Source: Acidimicrobiales bacterium
GTDB lineage: Bacteria > Actinomycetota > Acidimicrobiia > Acidimicrobiales > VFJN01
Length of the DNA stretch: 64,000 nucleotides
Direction of reading: 5' to 3'
Assembly: GCA_035316325.1 (NCBI GenBank)
Contig: DATHJB010000170.1
Coordinates: 1 to 64,000, forward strand
A program made the position numbers and the translations under genes. This document shows, piece after piece, positions 30,129 to 41,389 of the stretch. Position 1 is the stretch's first letter. Each line of letters starts with the position of its first letter. Under the pieces are notes generated by a model that saw only the letters and a list, made by a program, of their open reading frames with translations, did not search any database and was not told where the DNA came from.

Positions 30129-30764
30129 TTACTCGATCCCGTGCTCCAGGGCGTAGCGGATCAGCTCCTGCTTCCGGTTGAGGTGGAGCTTCCCGAGGAT
30201 GTTGCGCACGTGGTTCTCCACCGTCTTCTCGGCGATGTAGAGCTGCTCGCCGATCTCCCGGTAGGTGTGGCCCCGGGCGACGTACTGCAGCACCTCGCGC
30301 TCGCGCTCCGACAGCGGCTGCATCGGCCCGGACGCCTTCGTCATCCGCCGGAACTCGCCCAGCACCAGCGACGCCAGCGCCGGCGAGAACACCGGCTCGC
30401 CGTGGGCGGCCCGCCACAGGCTGTGCCGCAGCTCCTCCGACGGCGTCGTCTTCACCAGGTAGCCGTTGGCACCGGCGGCGACGGCGTCGAGGAGGTCGCG
30501 CTCCTGCTCGCTGACGGTGAGCATCACGATGCAGGTGTCGTCGCCGCAGTGCCGGGCCACCTTCAGCCCGCCGCCGCCCGGCATGTTGAGGTCGCAGACG
30601 ACGAGGTCGGGCTTGGTCGACTTGATGACGGCGATGGCCTCGTCGGCGTCGCCCGCCTCGCCGATCACGTGGAAGTTCGACCCCAGGTCGGCCTTGAGGC
30701 CGGCTCGCCAGATGGGATGGTCGTCCGCCACGACCACCCGGACGGCCTTCAGCTCGCTCGCCAT
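30129..30764 (-). CDS. NarL/LuxR-family response regulator
   Basis: The product is 211 aa. The receiver domain has VVVADDHPIWRAGL, the phospho-acceptor Asp in LVVCDLNMPG, and Lys in YLVKTTP. The C-terminal LuxR HTH is at about residues 150-205 (LSEREREVLQYVARG, EIGEQLYIAEKTVENHVRNIL). It pairs with the adjacent histidine kinase. A TACGCT box 8 nt upstream suggests its own leaderless promoter. Targets are unknown; the large membrane protein next to it is a candidate. Confidence 0.92.
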   Translation of the reverse strand: MASELKAVRVVVADDHPIWRAGLKADLGSNFHVIGEAGDADEAIAVIKSTKPDLVVCDLNMPGGGGLKVARHCGDDTCIVMLTVSEQERDLLDAVAAGANGYLVKTTPSEELRHSLWRAAHGEPVFSPALASLVLGEFRRMTKASGPMQPLSEREREVLQYVARGHTYREIGEQLYIAEKTVENHVRNILGKLHLNRKQELIRYALEHGIE

Positions 30765-30772
30765 GGCTGCTC

Positions 30773-30778
30773 AGCGTA
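30773..30778 (-). promoter_or_regulatory. -10 box (TACGCT) of the response regulator gene
   Basis: TANNNT box 8 nt upstream of the ATG at 30764 on the minus strand. Confidence 0.45.
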
Positions 30779-30792
30779 GGGCGGACGCCCGC

Positions 30793-31926
30793 TCAGGTCG
30801 GCACCCAGCAGCGGACCTCGGTGCCCCGGCCCGGGTTGCCGTCGACCTCCACCCGGCCGCCCACCTCGGCGATCCGACCCCGGATCGACCGCGACAACCC
30901 GACGCCGTCGGCCACCGCGCCGTCGTCGAACCCCGCCCCGTCGTCCTTCACCGAGCAGAACAGCGACCCGTCCGCCGGCTCGGCGAACACCGTCACCGTC
31001 TGCGCCCCGCCGTGCTTGCCGGCGTTGGTGAGGGCCTCGCCGATGGCGCCGACCAGGGCGTCGGCCACGTCGGGCGCCACCGGCGGCAGGTCCGGGGCCA
31101 GGACCACCCGGGCGCCAGCGCCGTAGCGGTCCTCGAACAGGGCGGCCGCGGCCCGCAGCCGCGACCCGACCTCGCCGCCGCCGCTGATCGTCGTCGGCGA
31201 CTCGAACAGGTACTCCCGCAGCTCCCGCTCCTGCTCGTGGGCCAGCCGCACGACGTCCTCGTCGGTGGCCCGGCGCTGGACCACGGCCAGCGTCTGCAGC
31301 ACCCCGTCGTGCAGGGTGCGGGCGATCTCCTCCCGGGCCTGGGCCCGCGAGATCAGCCGTTCGGCCTCCCGCAGCTTCACGGTGATCAGGCCGGCGGTTG
31401 CCCCGGCCAGGGCGTAGAGCACCACCGACGACAGCGGCGACACCAGCTCGCGGCGCTCCCAGACGAAGCCGGGCTCGATGAGGTCGTCGGCCATGTAACC
31501 GAGGCCGACGATCGCCCCGGCGACGAGGCCGCCGCGCCCGGCGAAGACGATGCCGGCGGTGATGATGCCGGCCAGCGGCCACACCGAGCCGAGCATCTGG
31601 GCGTGGGAGACGCCGTTGTAGGCCAGCTCGTCGCCGACGGCCAGGGCGAACCCCACCGCCACCTCGCCGGCGATCACGGCCGGACGGGTGAGCAGCCGCA
31701 CGTCGCGCCGCAGCATCACGGTGGCGGAGGCGGTCACGGCCAGGGCGACGGCGACCAGCAGGTAGGCGACCCAGGGACGGGTGCCCGGGTCGTCGATCTC
31801 GGGACGGCTCAGCATCAGGACCACCGCCATCCACGCCCACGCCAGCCACCGGAACACGGCCACGCCGCTCAGCAGGCCTCGGACCAGGGAGTCCTCACGC
31901 TCGGCCTCGGCCATCATGAACCTCAT
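30793..31926 (-). CDS. Sensor histidine kinase (MacS/NarX-like HisKA_3 group)
   Basis: The product is 377 aa. Five or six transmembrane helices occupy residues 15-185. The dimerisation helix EEIARTLHDGVLQTLAVVQ carries the phospho-acceptor His. The ATPase part has GEALTNAGKHGGA (N box), DDGAGFDDG (G1) and GRGTEVRCW (G2). It senses an unknown membrane or envelope signal and would phosphorylate the adjacent regulator. Three clustered ATGs (31926, 31917, 31914) are possible starts. Confidence 0.88.
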   Translation of the reverse strand: MRFMMAEAEREDSLVRGLLSGVAVFRWLAWAWMAVVLMLSRPEIDDPGTRPWVAYLLVAVALAVTASATVMLRRDVRLLTRPAVIAGEVAVGFALAVGDELAYNGVSHAQMLGSVWPLAGIITAGIVFAGRGGLVAGAIVGLGYMADDLIEPGFVWERRELVSPLSSVVLYALAGATAGLITVKLREAERLISRAQAREEIARTLHDGVLQTLAVVQRRATDEDVVRLAHEQERELREYLFESPTTISGGGEVGSRLRAAAALFEDRYGAGARVVLAPDLPPVAPDVADALVGAIGEALTNAGKHGGAQTVTVFAEPADGSLFCSVKDDGAGFDDGAVADGVGLSRSIRGRIAEVGGRVEVDGNPGRGTEVRCWVPT

Positions 31927-32000
31927 TCTGCCGCGCCCGGGTAGGCAGGGCGGCGGGAACAGGTTGGTCGGCCGCCGGTGTTCACCGTCAGGATGTCGTG

Positions 32001-33476
32001 ATGCCCGACCTGCCGACGCCGGTGAACGCCGCCTCGACGTCGCTGGGCGTGGACGACCTGCCCCTTGCGCCGCCCTCGGCCGACCCGGCCGCCGGGGTGT
32101 GGATGCCCGGGCGGCGGCGTCTGACCGCCGGCCTGGTGCTCACGGTCACGCTGGTGGCGTTCGAGTCGCTGGCGATCTCGACGGTGCTGCCCGAGGTGTC
32201 CGACGAGCTGGGCGGCCTCGGCCTCTACGGCTGGGTGTTCTCGGGGTTCTTCCTCGGGTCGCTGCTGGGCATCGTGGTCGCCGGGCAGCTGTGCGACGAG
32301 CGGGGCACCTGGCTCCCGTTCGCCCTGGGTCTGAGCCTGTTCGCCGTCGGGCTGGCGGTGGGCGGGGCGGCCCAGTCGATGCCGATGCTGGTCGCCGGCC
32401 GGGTCGCCCAGGGCATCGGCGCGGGCGCAATCCCCGCCGTGGCCTACGCCACGGTCGGCCGGGCCTTCCCGAGCGACTTGCGTCCCCGGGTGTTCGCCGT
32501 CTTCTCCTCGGCCTGGGTCGTCCCCGGCCTGATCGGCCCGGTCGCCGCGACCACCATCGCCGAGGCCCTCTCCTGGCGGGCGGTGTTCTGGGCCCTCCTC
32601 CCTCTGGTCGGGGTCGCCGCCGCCATGACCCTCCCGGCCCTCTCCCGTGCCCACCCCGTCACCGACGATCCCACCCCCACGCGGGCTCCCGAGTCCGGCG
32701 ACGTCGCTGCCGGCATCGTCGACCGGCGGCGGGATGCGGTGGTGCTGGTGGCGGGCACGGCGGTGCTGCTCGTGGGCCTGGGGGCGTCGTCGCCGGTGCT
32801 CGGCGCGGCACTGGTGGTCGGGGGTGCGGCGCCCGCGGTGTGGGCCTTCCTGCGCCTGGTGCCCGCCGGGACCGCCCGCCTCGCCGCCGGGATGCCGGCC
32901 GCGGTCGCCGTGCGGGGCATCCTCACCTTCGCCTTCTTCGGCGCCGACCTCTTCGTCTCGCTGGCCATCACCGACGGCCGCGGCAAGTCGACCTGGCTGG
33001 CCGGCATGGGCCTCACCTCCGCCACCATCCTCTGGACAGCGGGATCCTGGGTGCAGCAGCGGCTGATCCACCGGGTCGGCCCCCGCTGGCTGGTGCGGCG
33101 GGGCTTCCTGCTGGTCGCCGCGGGGATCGTCGGCATGCTGGTGGTCCTCCAGCCGGTGCCGGCCTGGCTGGTGGTCCCCGCCTGGGGCCTGGCGGGGCTG
33201 GGCATGGGCATCGGCTACGCCCCGCTGTCGGTCACGGTCCTGAGCCTGGCCGCCGCGGGCCAGGAGGGCACGGCGAGCGCCTCGTTCCAGCTGTCCGACG
33301 TGCTGGGCGTGTCGCTGGGCACCGGCCTGTCCGGCGTGTTCGTGGCGCTCGGCGACGGCCGGGGCTGGGCGACCACGTCGTCGCTCACCTTCGCCTTCAC
33401 GTTGGCGGGCCTGGTGGCGTTGGGCGGCATCGTCGCCTGCGGCCGCCTCCCCCGGATGCTCCCGGCGAGCGACTAG
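32001..33476 (+). CDS. MFS transporter (DHA2-like drug exporter family)
   Basis: The product is about 491 aa with at least 12 transmembrane segments. It starts after a polar N-terminus of about 35 residues. FESLAISTVLPEVSDEL, GWVFSGFFLGSLLG, GQLCDERG and GRVAQGIGAGAIPAVAYATVGRAF match motifs A and C of multidrug-type major facilitators. Export of a small molecule with proton antiport is likely; the substrate is unknown. An adjacent GTG at 31998 could also start it. It converges on the polyprenyl synthetase with a 6-nt gap and no visible hairpin. Confidence 0.85.
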   Translation: MPDLPTPVNAASTSLGVDDLPLAPPSADPAAGVWMPGRRRLTAGLVLTVTLVAFESLAISTVLPEVSDELGGLGLYGWVFSGFFLGSLLGIVVAGQLCDERGTWLPFALGLSLFAVGLAVGGAAQSMPMLVAGRVAQGIGAGAIPAVAYATVGRAFPSDLRPRVFAVFSSAWVVPGLIGPVAATTIAEALSWRAVFWALLPLVGVAAAMTLPALSRAHPVTDDPTPTRAPESGDVAAGIVDRRRDAVVLVAGTAVLLVGLGASSPVLGAALVVGGAAPAVWAFLRLVPAGTARLAAGMPAAVAVRGILTFAFFGADLFVSLAITDGRGKSTWLAGMGLTSATILWTAGSWVQQRLIHRVGPRWLVRRGFLLVAAGIVGMLVVLQPVPAWLVVPAWGLAGLGMGIGYAPLSVTVLSLAAAGQEGTASASFQLSDVLGVSLGTGLSGVFVALGDGRGWATTSSLTFAFTLAGLVALGGIVACGRLPRMLPASD

Positions 33477-33482
33477 AGCCGA

Positions 33483-34496
33483 CTAGCCCCGGGGCGAGGC
33501 GTCGAGGCCCAGCACCAGGTGCTCGGCCGCCGCCGCCAGGGCCGACGCGGCGGGTCCCGGCGGCACGTCCGCCAGCGCACCCACGGCCTGACCCACGTAC
33601 TGCCGGGCCACCTCGGTCGCCTCACCGACGCCCGAACCCGCCCGCACCAGCTCCAGCGCCTTCACCCGGGCGACGTCGTCGATCGGCCCGCCCAGCAGCT
33701 CCCGGAGCTGGTCGCCGTCGGGACCGGTGAACGCCCGTAGCACCGGCAGGTTGTAGACGCCCTCGACCATGTCGTGGCCGGCGGGCTTGCCGAGCTCGTC
33801 GTCGGTGGCGACCACGTCGAGGATGTCGTCCACCACCTGGAACGCCATCCCGTAGCTGAGGCCGTAGTGCCCCAGCGCGTCGACGACCGAAGCGGGCGCC
33901 GCGCTCACCATCCCGCCGATCCGGCAGGCCGTCTCGTACAGCGCCGCGGTCTTGCCGGCGATGGCGTCGAGGTAGGCGGGCTCGCCGCGGTCGACCTGGT
34001 AGGCGACCTGCAGCTCCTGCACCTCGCCCACGCACAGCCGCCCGATGGTGCCGGCCAGCATCTGGGCGATGGCGGTGCCCAGCCCGGCGGCCAGCTCCGA
34101 CGCCCGGGCCAGCAGGAAGTCGCCCGAGATGATGGCCCGCAGGTTGCCCCAGCGGGCGTTGACGCTCTCCACGTTGTGCCGGGTGGTGGCCTCGTCGAGG
34201 ACGTCGTCGTGGTGCAGCGACCCGACGTGGACCATCTCGCAGGCGACCCCGCCGATGACCGCGTCCTCGCTGGCCGTCGCCACCGTGGCCCCGTCGCCCG
34301 CCGTCACGGTCGACGACACCACCGCCAGGACCGGGCGCAGACGCTTGCCGCCCGCCCGCACGAGGTGCGAGGTCATCTCGGTCAGGTCGGCGTGGGGGGT
34401 CTCGGTGGCCGCGAGCAGCCGCTGTTCGATGCGATCGCGCAGCGCCGGCATGCCGTCCAGCGCGAGCAGGGGGTGGGGCGCAGGCACGACCGTCAC
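33483..34496 (-). CDS. Polyprenyl diphosphate synthase (GrcC/HepT-like)
   Basis: The product is 337 aa. The first Asp-rich motif is HHDDVLDEATTRHN (DDxxD), followed by GDFLLARAS. The second is MAFQVVDDILDVVATDDELGKPAGHDMVEG. GGKRLRPVL near residue 50 binds diphosphate. It extends allylic diphosphates, most likely to the octa- or nonaprenyl chain of menaquinone; chain length cannot be read reliably. GTG start. Confidence 0.9.
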   Translation of the reverse strand: MTVVPAPHPLLALDGMPALRDRIEQRLLAATETPHADLTEMTSHLVRAGGKRLRPVLAVVSSTVTAGDGATVATASEDAVIGGVACEMVHVGSLHHDDVLDEATTRHNVESVNARWGNLRAIISGDFLLARASELAAGLGTAIAQMLAGTIGRLCVGEVQELQVAYQVDRGEPAYLDAIAGKTAALYETACRIGGMVSAAPASVVDALGHYGLSYGMAFQVVDDILDVVATDDELGKPAGHDMVEGVYNLPVLRAFTGPDGDQLRELLGGPIDDVARVKALELVRAGSGVGEATEVARQYVGQAVGALADVPPGPAASALAAAAEHLVLGLDASPRG

Positions 34497-34549
34497 GCTA
34501 GGGCCGGGATCGGAAGCCCCCGAAATCCCAGCTCACACCCGCTACCGTC

Positions 34550-34585
34550 GGGGTAGGCGGACGAGGCGGGGTAGGCGGACGAAGG
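34550..34585 (+). repeat. 18-bp tandem duplication upstream of the Clp-N gene
   Basis: GGGGTAGGCGGACGAGGC is followed directly by GGGGTAGGCGGACGAAGG (16 of 18 identical), ending 7 nt before the GTG start. The second unit supplies the purine-rich ribosome-binding region. Confidence 0.8.
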
Positions 34586-34592
34586 GGGCGAG

Positions 34593-35327
34593 GTGTTCGA
34601 GCGGTTCACGGACAAGGCCCGGCGGGTGGTGGTCCTCGCACAGGAGGAGTCCCACCGCCTGGGCCACAACCACATCGGCGTGGAGCACGTCCTCGTCGCG
34701 CTCGTCCACGACGACGAGAGCCTCGCCGGGGGCGCGCTGGCCGATCTCGGCGTCGACCTGCCCGGCGCGCGGGCGGCGGTCGAGGACCTGGTGGGCCGCG
34801 GCGACGGCACCCCGTCCGGCCACATCCCGTTCACCCCCGCCGCCAAGCGGACGCTCGAGCTCTCGCTCCGCGAGGCGCTGTCGCTCGGGCACAGCTACAT
34901 CGGCACCGAGCACCTGCTGCTGGGACTGGTGAAGGAGCTCGAGGCCGAGGAGTCGGACCTGCTGCCCCGCCTGGACCTGTCCCCGGCGCAGGTGCGTCAG
35001 GCGGTGACCGCCCGACTCACGGGGGGTCAGGTCGAGGAGGAGCCTTCGGTCACATCGGGCCGTCTGACCGTGACCTCGGCGAGCACGCCGTGGCCCGCGC
35101 ACGTCCGACCCACCTCGCTGGCGGCGTCGGTCATGAGCGGTGTGAGCGACGAGGCCACCCGGCGCCGACATCCCCGGATGGGCAGCGAGCACCTCCTGTT
35201 GTGGCTGCTCAGCCGGCCCGACGGCGGGGCGATGCGGGCGCTCCGGGCCGAGGGCGTCGAGGTCGCTGCGCTGCGACGGCGCCTCGAGCAGATGCTGGCC
35301 GAGGCCGGAGATTCCACAGATCCGTGA
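34593..35327 (+). CDS. Stand-alone Clp N-terminal-domain protein
   Basis: The product is 244 aa. It has a full double Clp-N repeat ([19 protein letters not shown], then HNHIGVEHVLVALVH, then [17 protein letters not shown], then SYIGTEHLLLGLV), closely similar to the N-terminus of the next gene, clpC. A linker and a further Clp-N-like piece follow (HPRMGSEHLLLWLLSRPDGG, then ALRRRLEQML). There is no AAA module. It may modulate substrate or adaptor choice by ClpC, or be a decoy; this is inference from paralogy and adjacency. The start is GTG. A TACCGT box at 34543-34548 is a possible -10, giving a leader of about 40 nt. Confidence 0.8.
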   Translation: MFERFTDKARRVVVLAQEESHRLGHNHIGVEHVLVALVHDDESLAGGALADLGVDLPGARAAVEDLVGRGDGTPSGHIPFTPAAKRTLELSLREALSLGHSYIGTEHLLLGLVKELEAEESDLLPRLDLSPAQVRQAVTARLTGGQVEEEPSVTSGRLTVTSASTPWPAHVRPTSLAASVMSGVSDEATRRRHPRMGSEHLLLWLLSRPDGGAMRALRAEGVEVAALRRRLEQMLAEAGDSTDP

Positions 35328-35358
35328 CGTCTGGCGCCCGACCGGGCCCGGCGACCAC

Positions 35359-35364
35359 TAGCCT
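35359..35364 (+). promoter_or_regulatory. -10 candidate (TAGCCT) upstream of clpC
   Basis: TANNNT box in the 169-nt gap before clpC. A second candidate, TACACT, lies at 35454-35459. The gap holds no other gene. Confidence 0.35.
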
Positions 35365-35453
35365 GACCAACTCTTGCTGTCCGCTCCGAAGAACGGTGCA
35401 GAGACGGGCAGCGAGCGCATCGTCTTCGAGGGTGGACGCAACACCCTCCGGGG

Positions 35454-35459
35454 TACACT
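35454..35459 (+). promoter_or_regulatory. -10 candidate (TACACT) proximal to clpC
   Basis: TANNNT box 37 nt upstream of TTG 35497, leaving room for the GGGAGG Shine-Dalgarno in a short leader. No HrcA or HspR operator was recognised here. Confidence 0.35.
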
Positions 35460-35496
35460 CGCCCCACGGATTCCCCCGACGGGTGGGAGGCAGGTC

Positions 35497-38061
<2,565 letters not shown>

Positions 38062-38078
38062 TCCGCTCGCTCATCATC

Positions 38079-38084
38079 TAACGT
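38079..38084 (+). promoter_or_regulatory. -10 box (TAACGT) of the LppM-like gene
   Basis: TANNNT box 10 nt upstream of GTG 38095. Confidence 0.4.
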
Positions 38085-38094
38085 CCCCTGCCCT

Positions 38095-38850
38095 GTGAGG
38101 TATCGACGCGGACTCCTGGCGGTGCTGGCCGTCGTGTTGACGGCCGGCTGCCAGGTCCGTACGGCGGTCACGGTGACGGTCGAGGACGACGGCTCGGGGA
38201 CGGTGGAGGTGGCCGTCGGGCTCGACGCCGAGGCCCTGGGTCGGGTGCCCGATCTCGACGCCAGCGGTGTGTCCGATGGTGCCGACCTGGTGCGGCTGGT
38301 GCGGGTCGACGACCTGACGGCCGCCGGCTGGTCGGTGGGTGAGGTGTCGTCGCCCGATGGTGAGGGCTTCGTGTGGCTGCAGGTCACCAAGCCGTTCGGC
38401 ACTCCTGGGGAGGCTCAATCGGTGCTGGCGGAGCTGACGGGGCCGGACGGTGGGCTGCAGGACCTGTCGGTGTCGCGGTCGGCGTCGTACGGCCAGACCT
38501 CGTACGAGTTCTCGGGCGTGGCCGACCTCAGCGGCGGCCTGGAGTCCTTCGGCGACGAGGGCCTGGCCACGGCACTCGACGGCGAGCCCCTCGGTGAGGA
38601 CCCGGCCGACATCGCCCAACGCCTGGGCGCGCCGCTGGAGGAGATGGTGAAGCTCTCGGTCGACGTCTCCCTCCCCGGCGACGTCACCGACGAGTGGTCG
38701 CCCGTGCTGGGCGGCGCCCCGGTCGACATGGCGGCGGAGTCCACGGTCTACAACCGCTCCGTGCTGGCCCTCACCGTGATCGCCTTGGTTTCAGCGGTAT
38801 CCCTGGTCGTCGTACTGCTCCTCCGCCGCCGGACTTCTTCCTCGGGGTAG
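38095..38850 (+). CDS. LppM-like lipoprotein with C-terminal membrane anchor
   Basis: The product is 251 aa. It has a lipoprotein signal (RRGLLAVLAVVLTAGC), an ectodomain with alternating beta-strands (TVTVEDDGSGTVEVAVGL) as in the mycobacterial LppM domain, and a C-terminal transmembrane helix (VLALTVIALVSAVSLVVVLLL) followed by RRRTSSSG. It is probably exposed on the outer face of the membrane. The function is unknown; its position between clpC and radA may reflect stable synteny only. Confidence 0.75.
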   Translation: MRYRRGLLAVLAVVLTAGCQVRTAVTVTVEDDGSGTVEVAVGLDAEALGRVPDLDASGVSDGADLVRLVRVDDLTAAGWSVGEVSSPDGEGFVWLQVTKPFGTPGEAQSVLAELTGPDGGLQDLSVSRSASYGQTSYEFSGVADLSGGLESFGDEGLATALDGEPLGEDPADIAQRLGAPLEEMVKLSVDVSLPGDVTDEWSPVLGGAPVDMAAESTVYNRSVLALTVIALVSAVSLVVVLLLRRRTSSSG

Positions 38851-38875
38851 GCCCTTGACTGTCACACCCCCTCAA

Positions 38876-38881
38876 TAAGGT
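38876..38881 (+). promoter_or_regulatory. -10 box (TAAGGT) of radA
   Basis: TANNNT box 6 nt upstream of GTG 38888. TTGACT lies 15 nt before it as a possible -35. Confidence 0.5.
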
Positions 38882-38887
38882 CGGGGT

Positions 38888-40249
38888 GTGGCTCGAACGA
38901 AGACCGTCTACCGCTGTAGCGACTGTGGCGCCGAGGCCCCGCAGTGGACCGGCTGGTGCTCCGGCTGCCAGGCGACGGGCACCCTGGTGGAGTCCCAGGT
39001 GACCGCGGCGCCGCGAGTCCTGGCCTCCCTGGCGCCGGCCGCGCCCGCCATACCCATCGCCGAGGCCAGCACGGGTGGCGTGGCGCCGCGGCCCACCAAC
39101 ATCGCCGAGGCCGACCGGGTGCTGGGCGGCGGCCTGGTGGCGGGGTCGGTGTCGCTGCTGGGCGGCGAACCGGGCGTCGGCAAGTCGACGTTCCTCCTCC
39201 ACCTCGCCTCGGCGGTGGCGTCCGACGGGCGGCGTTGCCTCTACGTCACCGCCGAGGAGTCGGCCCAGCAGGTGGCGGCCCGGGCCGAACGGATCGGGGC
39301 GATGGCGGGCAACCTGTGGCTGGCGGCGGAGACGGTGCTGCCGAACATCCTGTCGCTGCTCGACGAGGTGCGGCCCGAGCTGCTGGTGGTCGACTCCATA
39401 CAGACCCTGGTCGATCCGGAGCTGGGGGCGGCGGCGGGGTCGCTGACGCAGGTGCGGGGCTGCGCGCAGACGCTGGTGGCGGAAGCCAAGCGGCGCGACC
39501 TCACCGTGGTCATGGTGGGCCACGTCACCAAGGACGGCGGTCTCGCTGGGCCCAAGGTGCTGGAGCACGTGGTCGACACGGTGCTGTCGTTCGAGGGCGA
39601 GCGCCACCACGCCCTGCGCCTGCTGCGGGCCACCAAGCACCGCTTCGGCGGCACCCACGAGCTGGGCCTGTTCGAGATGGGCGACTGCGGGCTCATGGGC
39701 GTGCCCGACCCGAGCGCCCTGTTCCTGACCGACCGGCAGGTCGGCATCCCCGGCTCGGTGGTGGCGCCGGTGCTCGACGGCCAGCGCCCGATGCTGGTCG
39801 AGCTGCAGGCGCTGGTGGTGCCCACCCAGGCGCCGATGCCGCGGCGCACGGCCCAGGGCGTCGACAGCGGTCGGCTGGCCCAGGTGCTGGCGGTGCTGGA
39901 GCGACGCATCGGGCTGTTCGTGAGCAAACACGACGTGCACGTGGCCGTCTCCGGCGGCGTGCGGGTGCGGGAGCCGGGCGCCGACCTGGCCATCGCCCTG
40001 GCGGTGGCGTCGGCGTTGACCGATCGGCCGTTGCCGCCGCAGATGGTCGCCTGCGGCGAGGTCGGGCTGTGCGGCGGCCTGCGGCAGGTCCAGGGCACCG
40101 ATCGGCGGCTGGCGGAGGCGGCCCGGCTGGGGTTCACGTCGGCCCTCGCGCCTGCGTCGGCACCCGATCCACCCGCCGGTCTCCGGGTGGGGCGATTCCG
40201 CGCCCTGCACGAAGCGGTGACCGCAACACGCCTCGTCAACGGGTCGTGA
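38888..40249 (+). CDS. radA: DNA repair protein RadA
   Basis: The product is 453 aa. The N-terminal zinc finger is YRCSDCGAEAPQWTGWCSGC. The RecA-like core has Walker A GGEPGVGKST, VTAEESAQQV, LLVVDSIQTL and the RadA-specific KNRFG-like motif, here TKHRFGGTHELG. The C-terminal Lon-like domain is at about residues 290-440. It promotes branch migration in recombinational repair. disA follows 25 nt later, a conserved pairing. Confidence 0.94.
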   Translation: MARTKTVYRCSDCGAEAPQWTGWCSGCQATGTLVESQVTAAPRVLASLAPAAPAIPIAEASTGGVAPRPTNIAEADRVLGGGLVAGSVSLLGGEPGVGKSTFLLHLASAVASDGRRCLYVTAEESAQQVAARAERIGAMAGNLWLAAETVLPNILSLLDEVRPELLVVDSIQTLVDPELGAAAGSLTQVRGCAQTLVAEAKRRDLTVVMVGHVTKDGGLAGPKVLEHVVDTVLSFEGERHHALRLLRATKHRFGGTHELGLFEMGDCGLMGVPDPSALFLTDRQVGIPGSVVAPVLDGQRPMLVELQALVVPTQAPMPRRTAQGVDSGRLAQVLAVLERRIGLFVSKHDVHVAVSGGVRVREPGADLAIALAVASALTDRPLPPQMVACGEVGLCGGLRQVQGTDRRLAEAARLGFTSALAPASAPDPPAGLRVGRFRALHEAVTATRLVNGS

Positions 40250-40262
40250 GACATGGGCACAG

Positions 40263-40268
40263 TACGCT
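40263..40268 (+). promoter_or_regulatory. -10 box (TACGCT) of disA
   Basis: TANNNT box 6 nt upstream of GTG 40275. Confidence 0.45.
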
Positions 40269-40274
40269 TGCGGC

Positions 40275-41348
40275 GTGGTGACCCGGCGCACTCCCGAGCT
40301 GTTGGCGGCCCTGGCCGCGGTGGCACCGGGCATGCTGCTGCGCGAGGGGCTCGACCGCATCCTCCAGGCCAACAAGGGTGCTCTGATCGTCGTGGGCGAT
40401 GGTCCCGAGGTCTTGAACATCTGCTCCGGTGGCTTCTTGCTCGATGCGGCCTTCAGCCCGCAGCGGCTGTCGGAGCTGGCGAAGATGGACGGAGCGATCA
40501 TCCTGGCCAGCGACGCCAGCCGCATCGCCCGGGCCAACGTGCACCTGGTGCCGAACCCCAACGTGCCCACGTCGGAGACGGGCACCCGCCATCGCACCGC
40601 CGAGCGGGTGGCGCGGTCGATCGACGTGCCGGTGATCTCGGTGTCGGAGGACATGGCGATCATCGCCGTCTACGTCGGCGACCGGAAGCACCCGCTGGCC
40701 ACGATCCCGCAGCTGCTCACCCGGGCGAACCAGGCCCTGCAGACGCTGGAGCGCTACCGCACCAGGCTCGACGCTGTGACCAGCTCGCTGGCGGCGCTCG
40801 AGGTGGAAGACCTGGTCACGGTGCGCGACGTCGTGGCAGTGCTGCAGCGCACCGAGATGGTGGGCCGCATCGCCGACGAGATCGCCGCCGACATCGTGGA
40901 GCTGGGCGTCGACGGCCGGCTGGTGTCCCTGCAGCTCGACGAGCTGATGGGCCGGGTGGAGGACGACCGCCGCCTGGTGGTGCTCGACTACTTCCACGAG
41001 GAGTCGGGCTGGCACATCGACCAGGCGATGGCGGCCCTCGACGACCTCGGCACCGAGGAGCTGCTCGACCTCAAGGCGGTGGGGGCGGCCCTCCACCTGC
41101 CGGGCACGGCGCTCGACCTCGACGCCCACGTCGAGCCCCGGGGCTGGCGGCTGCTGTCCCGCATCCCGCGGCTGCCGGAGTCGGTGGTGGCCCGGATCAT
41201 CGACCGCTTCGGCTCCCTGCAGAAGATCATGCGGGCCACGATCGACGACCTCGACGACGTCACCGGCGTCGGCGAGTCGAGGGCCCGCTCGATCAAGGAG
41301 GGCCTGTCCCGCCTCGCCGAGACGAGCATCCTGGACCGCTACTCGTAA
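40275..41348 (+). CDS. disA: DNA-integrity-scanning diadenylate cyclase DisA
   Basis: The product is 357 aa. The DAC domain has DGA at residues 72-74 and GTRHR at 103-107, the catalytic motifs for making c-di-AMP from two ATP. A helical spine follows, and the C-terminal HhH domain (RFGSLQKIMRATIDDLDDVTGVGESRARSI) binds branched DNA. It links genome integrity to c-di-AMP signalling. In other bacteria RadA regulates DisA, and the adjacency here fits that. Confidence 0.95.
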   Translation: MVTRRTPELLAALAAVAPGMLLREGLDRILQANKGALIVVGDGPEVLNICSGGFLLDAAFSPQRLSELAKMDGAIILASDASRIARANVHLVPNPNVPTSETGTRHRTAERVARSIDVPVISVSEDMAIIAVYVGDRKHPLATIPQLLTRANQALQTLERYRTRLDAVTSSLAALEVEDLVTVRDVVAVLQRTEMVGRIADEIAADIVELGVDGRLVSLQLDELMGRVEDDRRLVVLDYFHEESGWHIDQAMAALDDLGTEELLDLKAVGAALHLPGTALDLDAHVEPRGWRLLSRIPRLPESVVARIIDRFGSLQKIMRATIDDLDDVTGVGESRARSIKEGLSRLAETSILDRYS

Positions 41349-41389
41349 CCCGCAGCCCCGCTCCGACCACGGCGAACCATGGTGGTGAG

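Noticed and set aside
35374-35496. N-terminal extension of ClpC from TTG 35374, with TAGCCT 9 nt upstream
   Set aside because: It fits the leaderless pattern, but the 41 extra residues have no counterpart in ClpC proteins and TTG 35497 has a good Shine-Dalgarno with the universal [10 protein letters not shown] start. The TAGCCT is kept only as a possible promoter.
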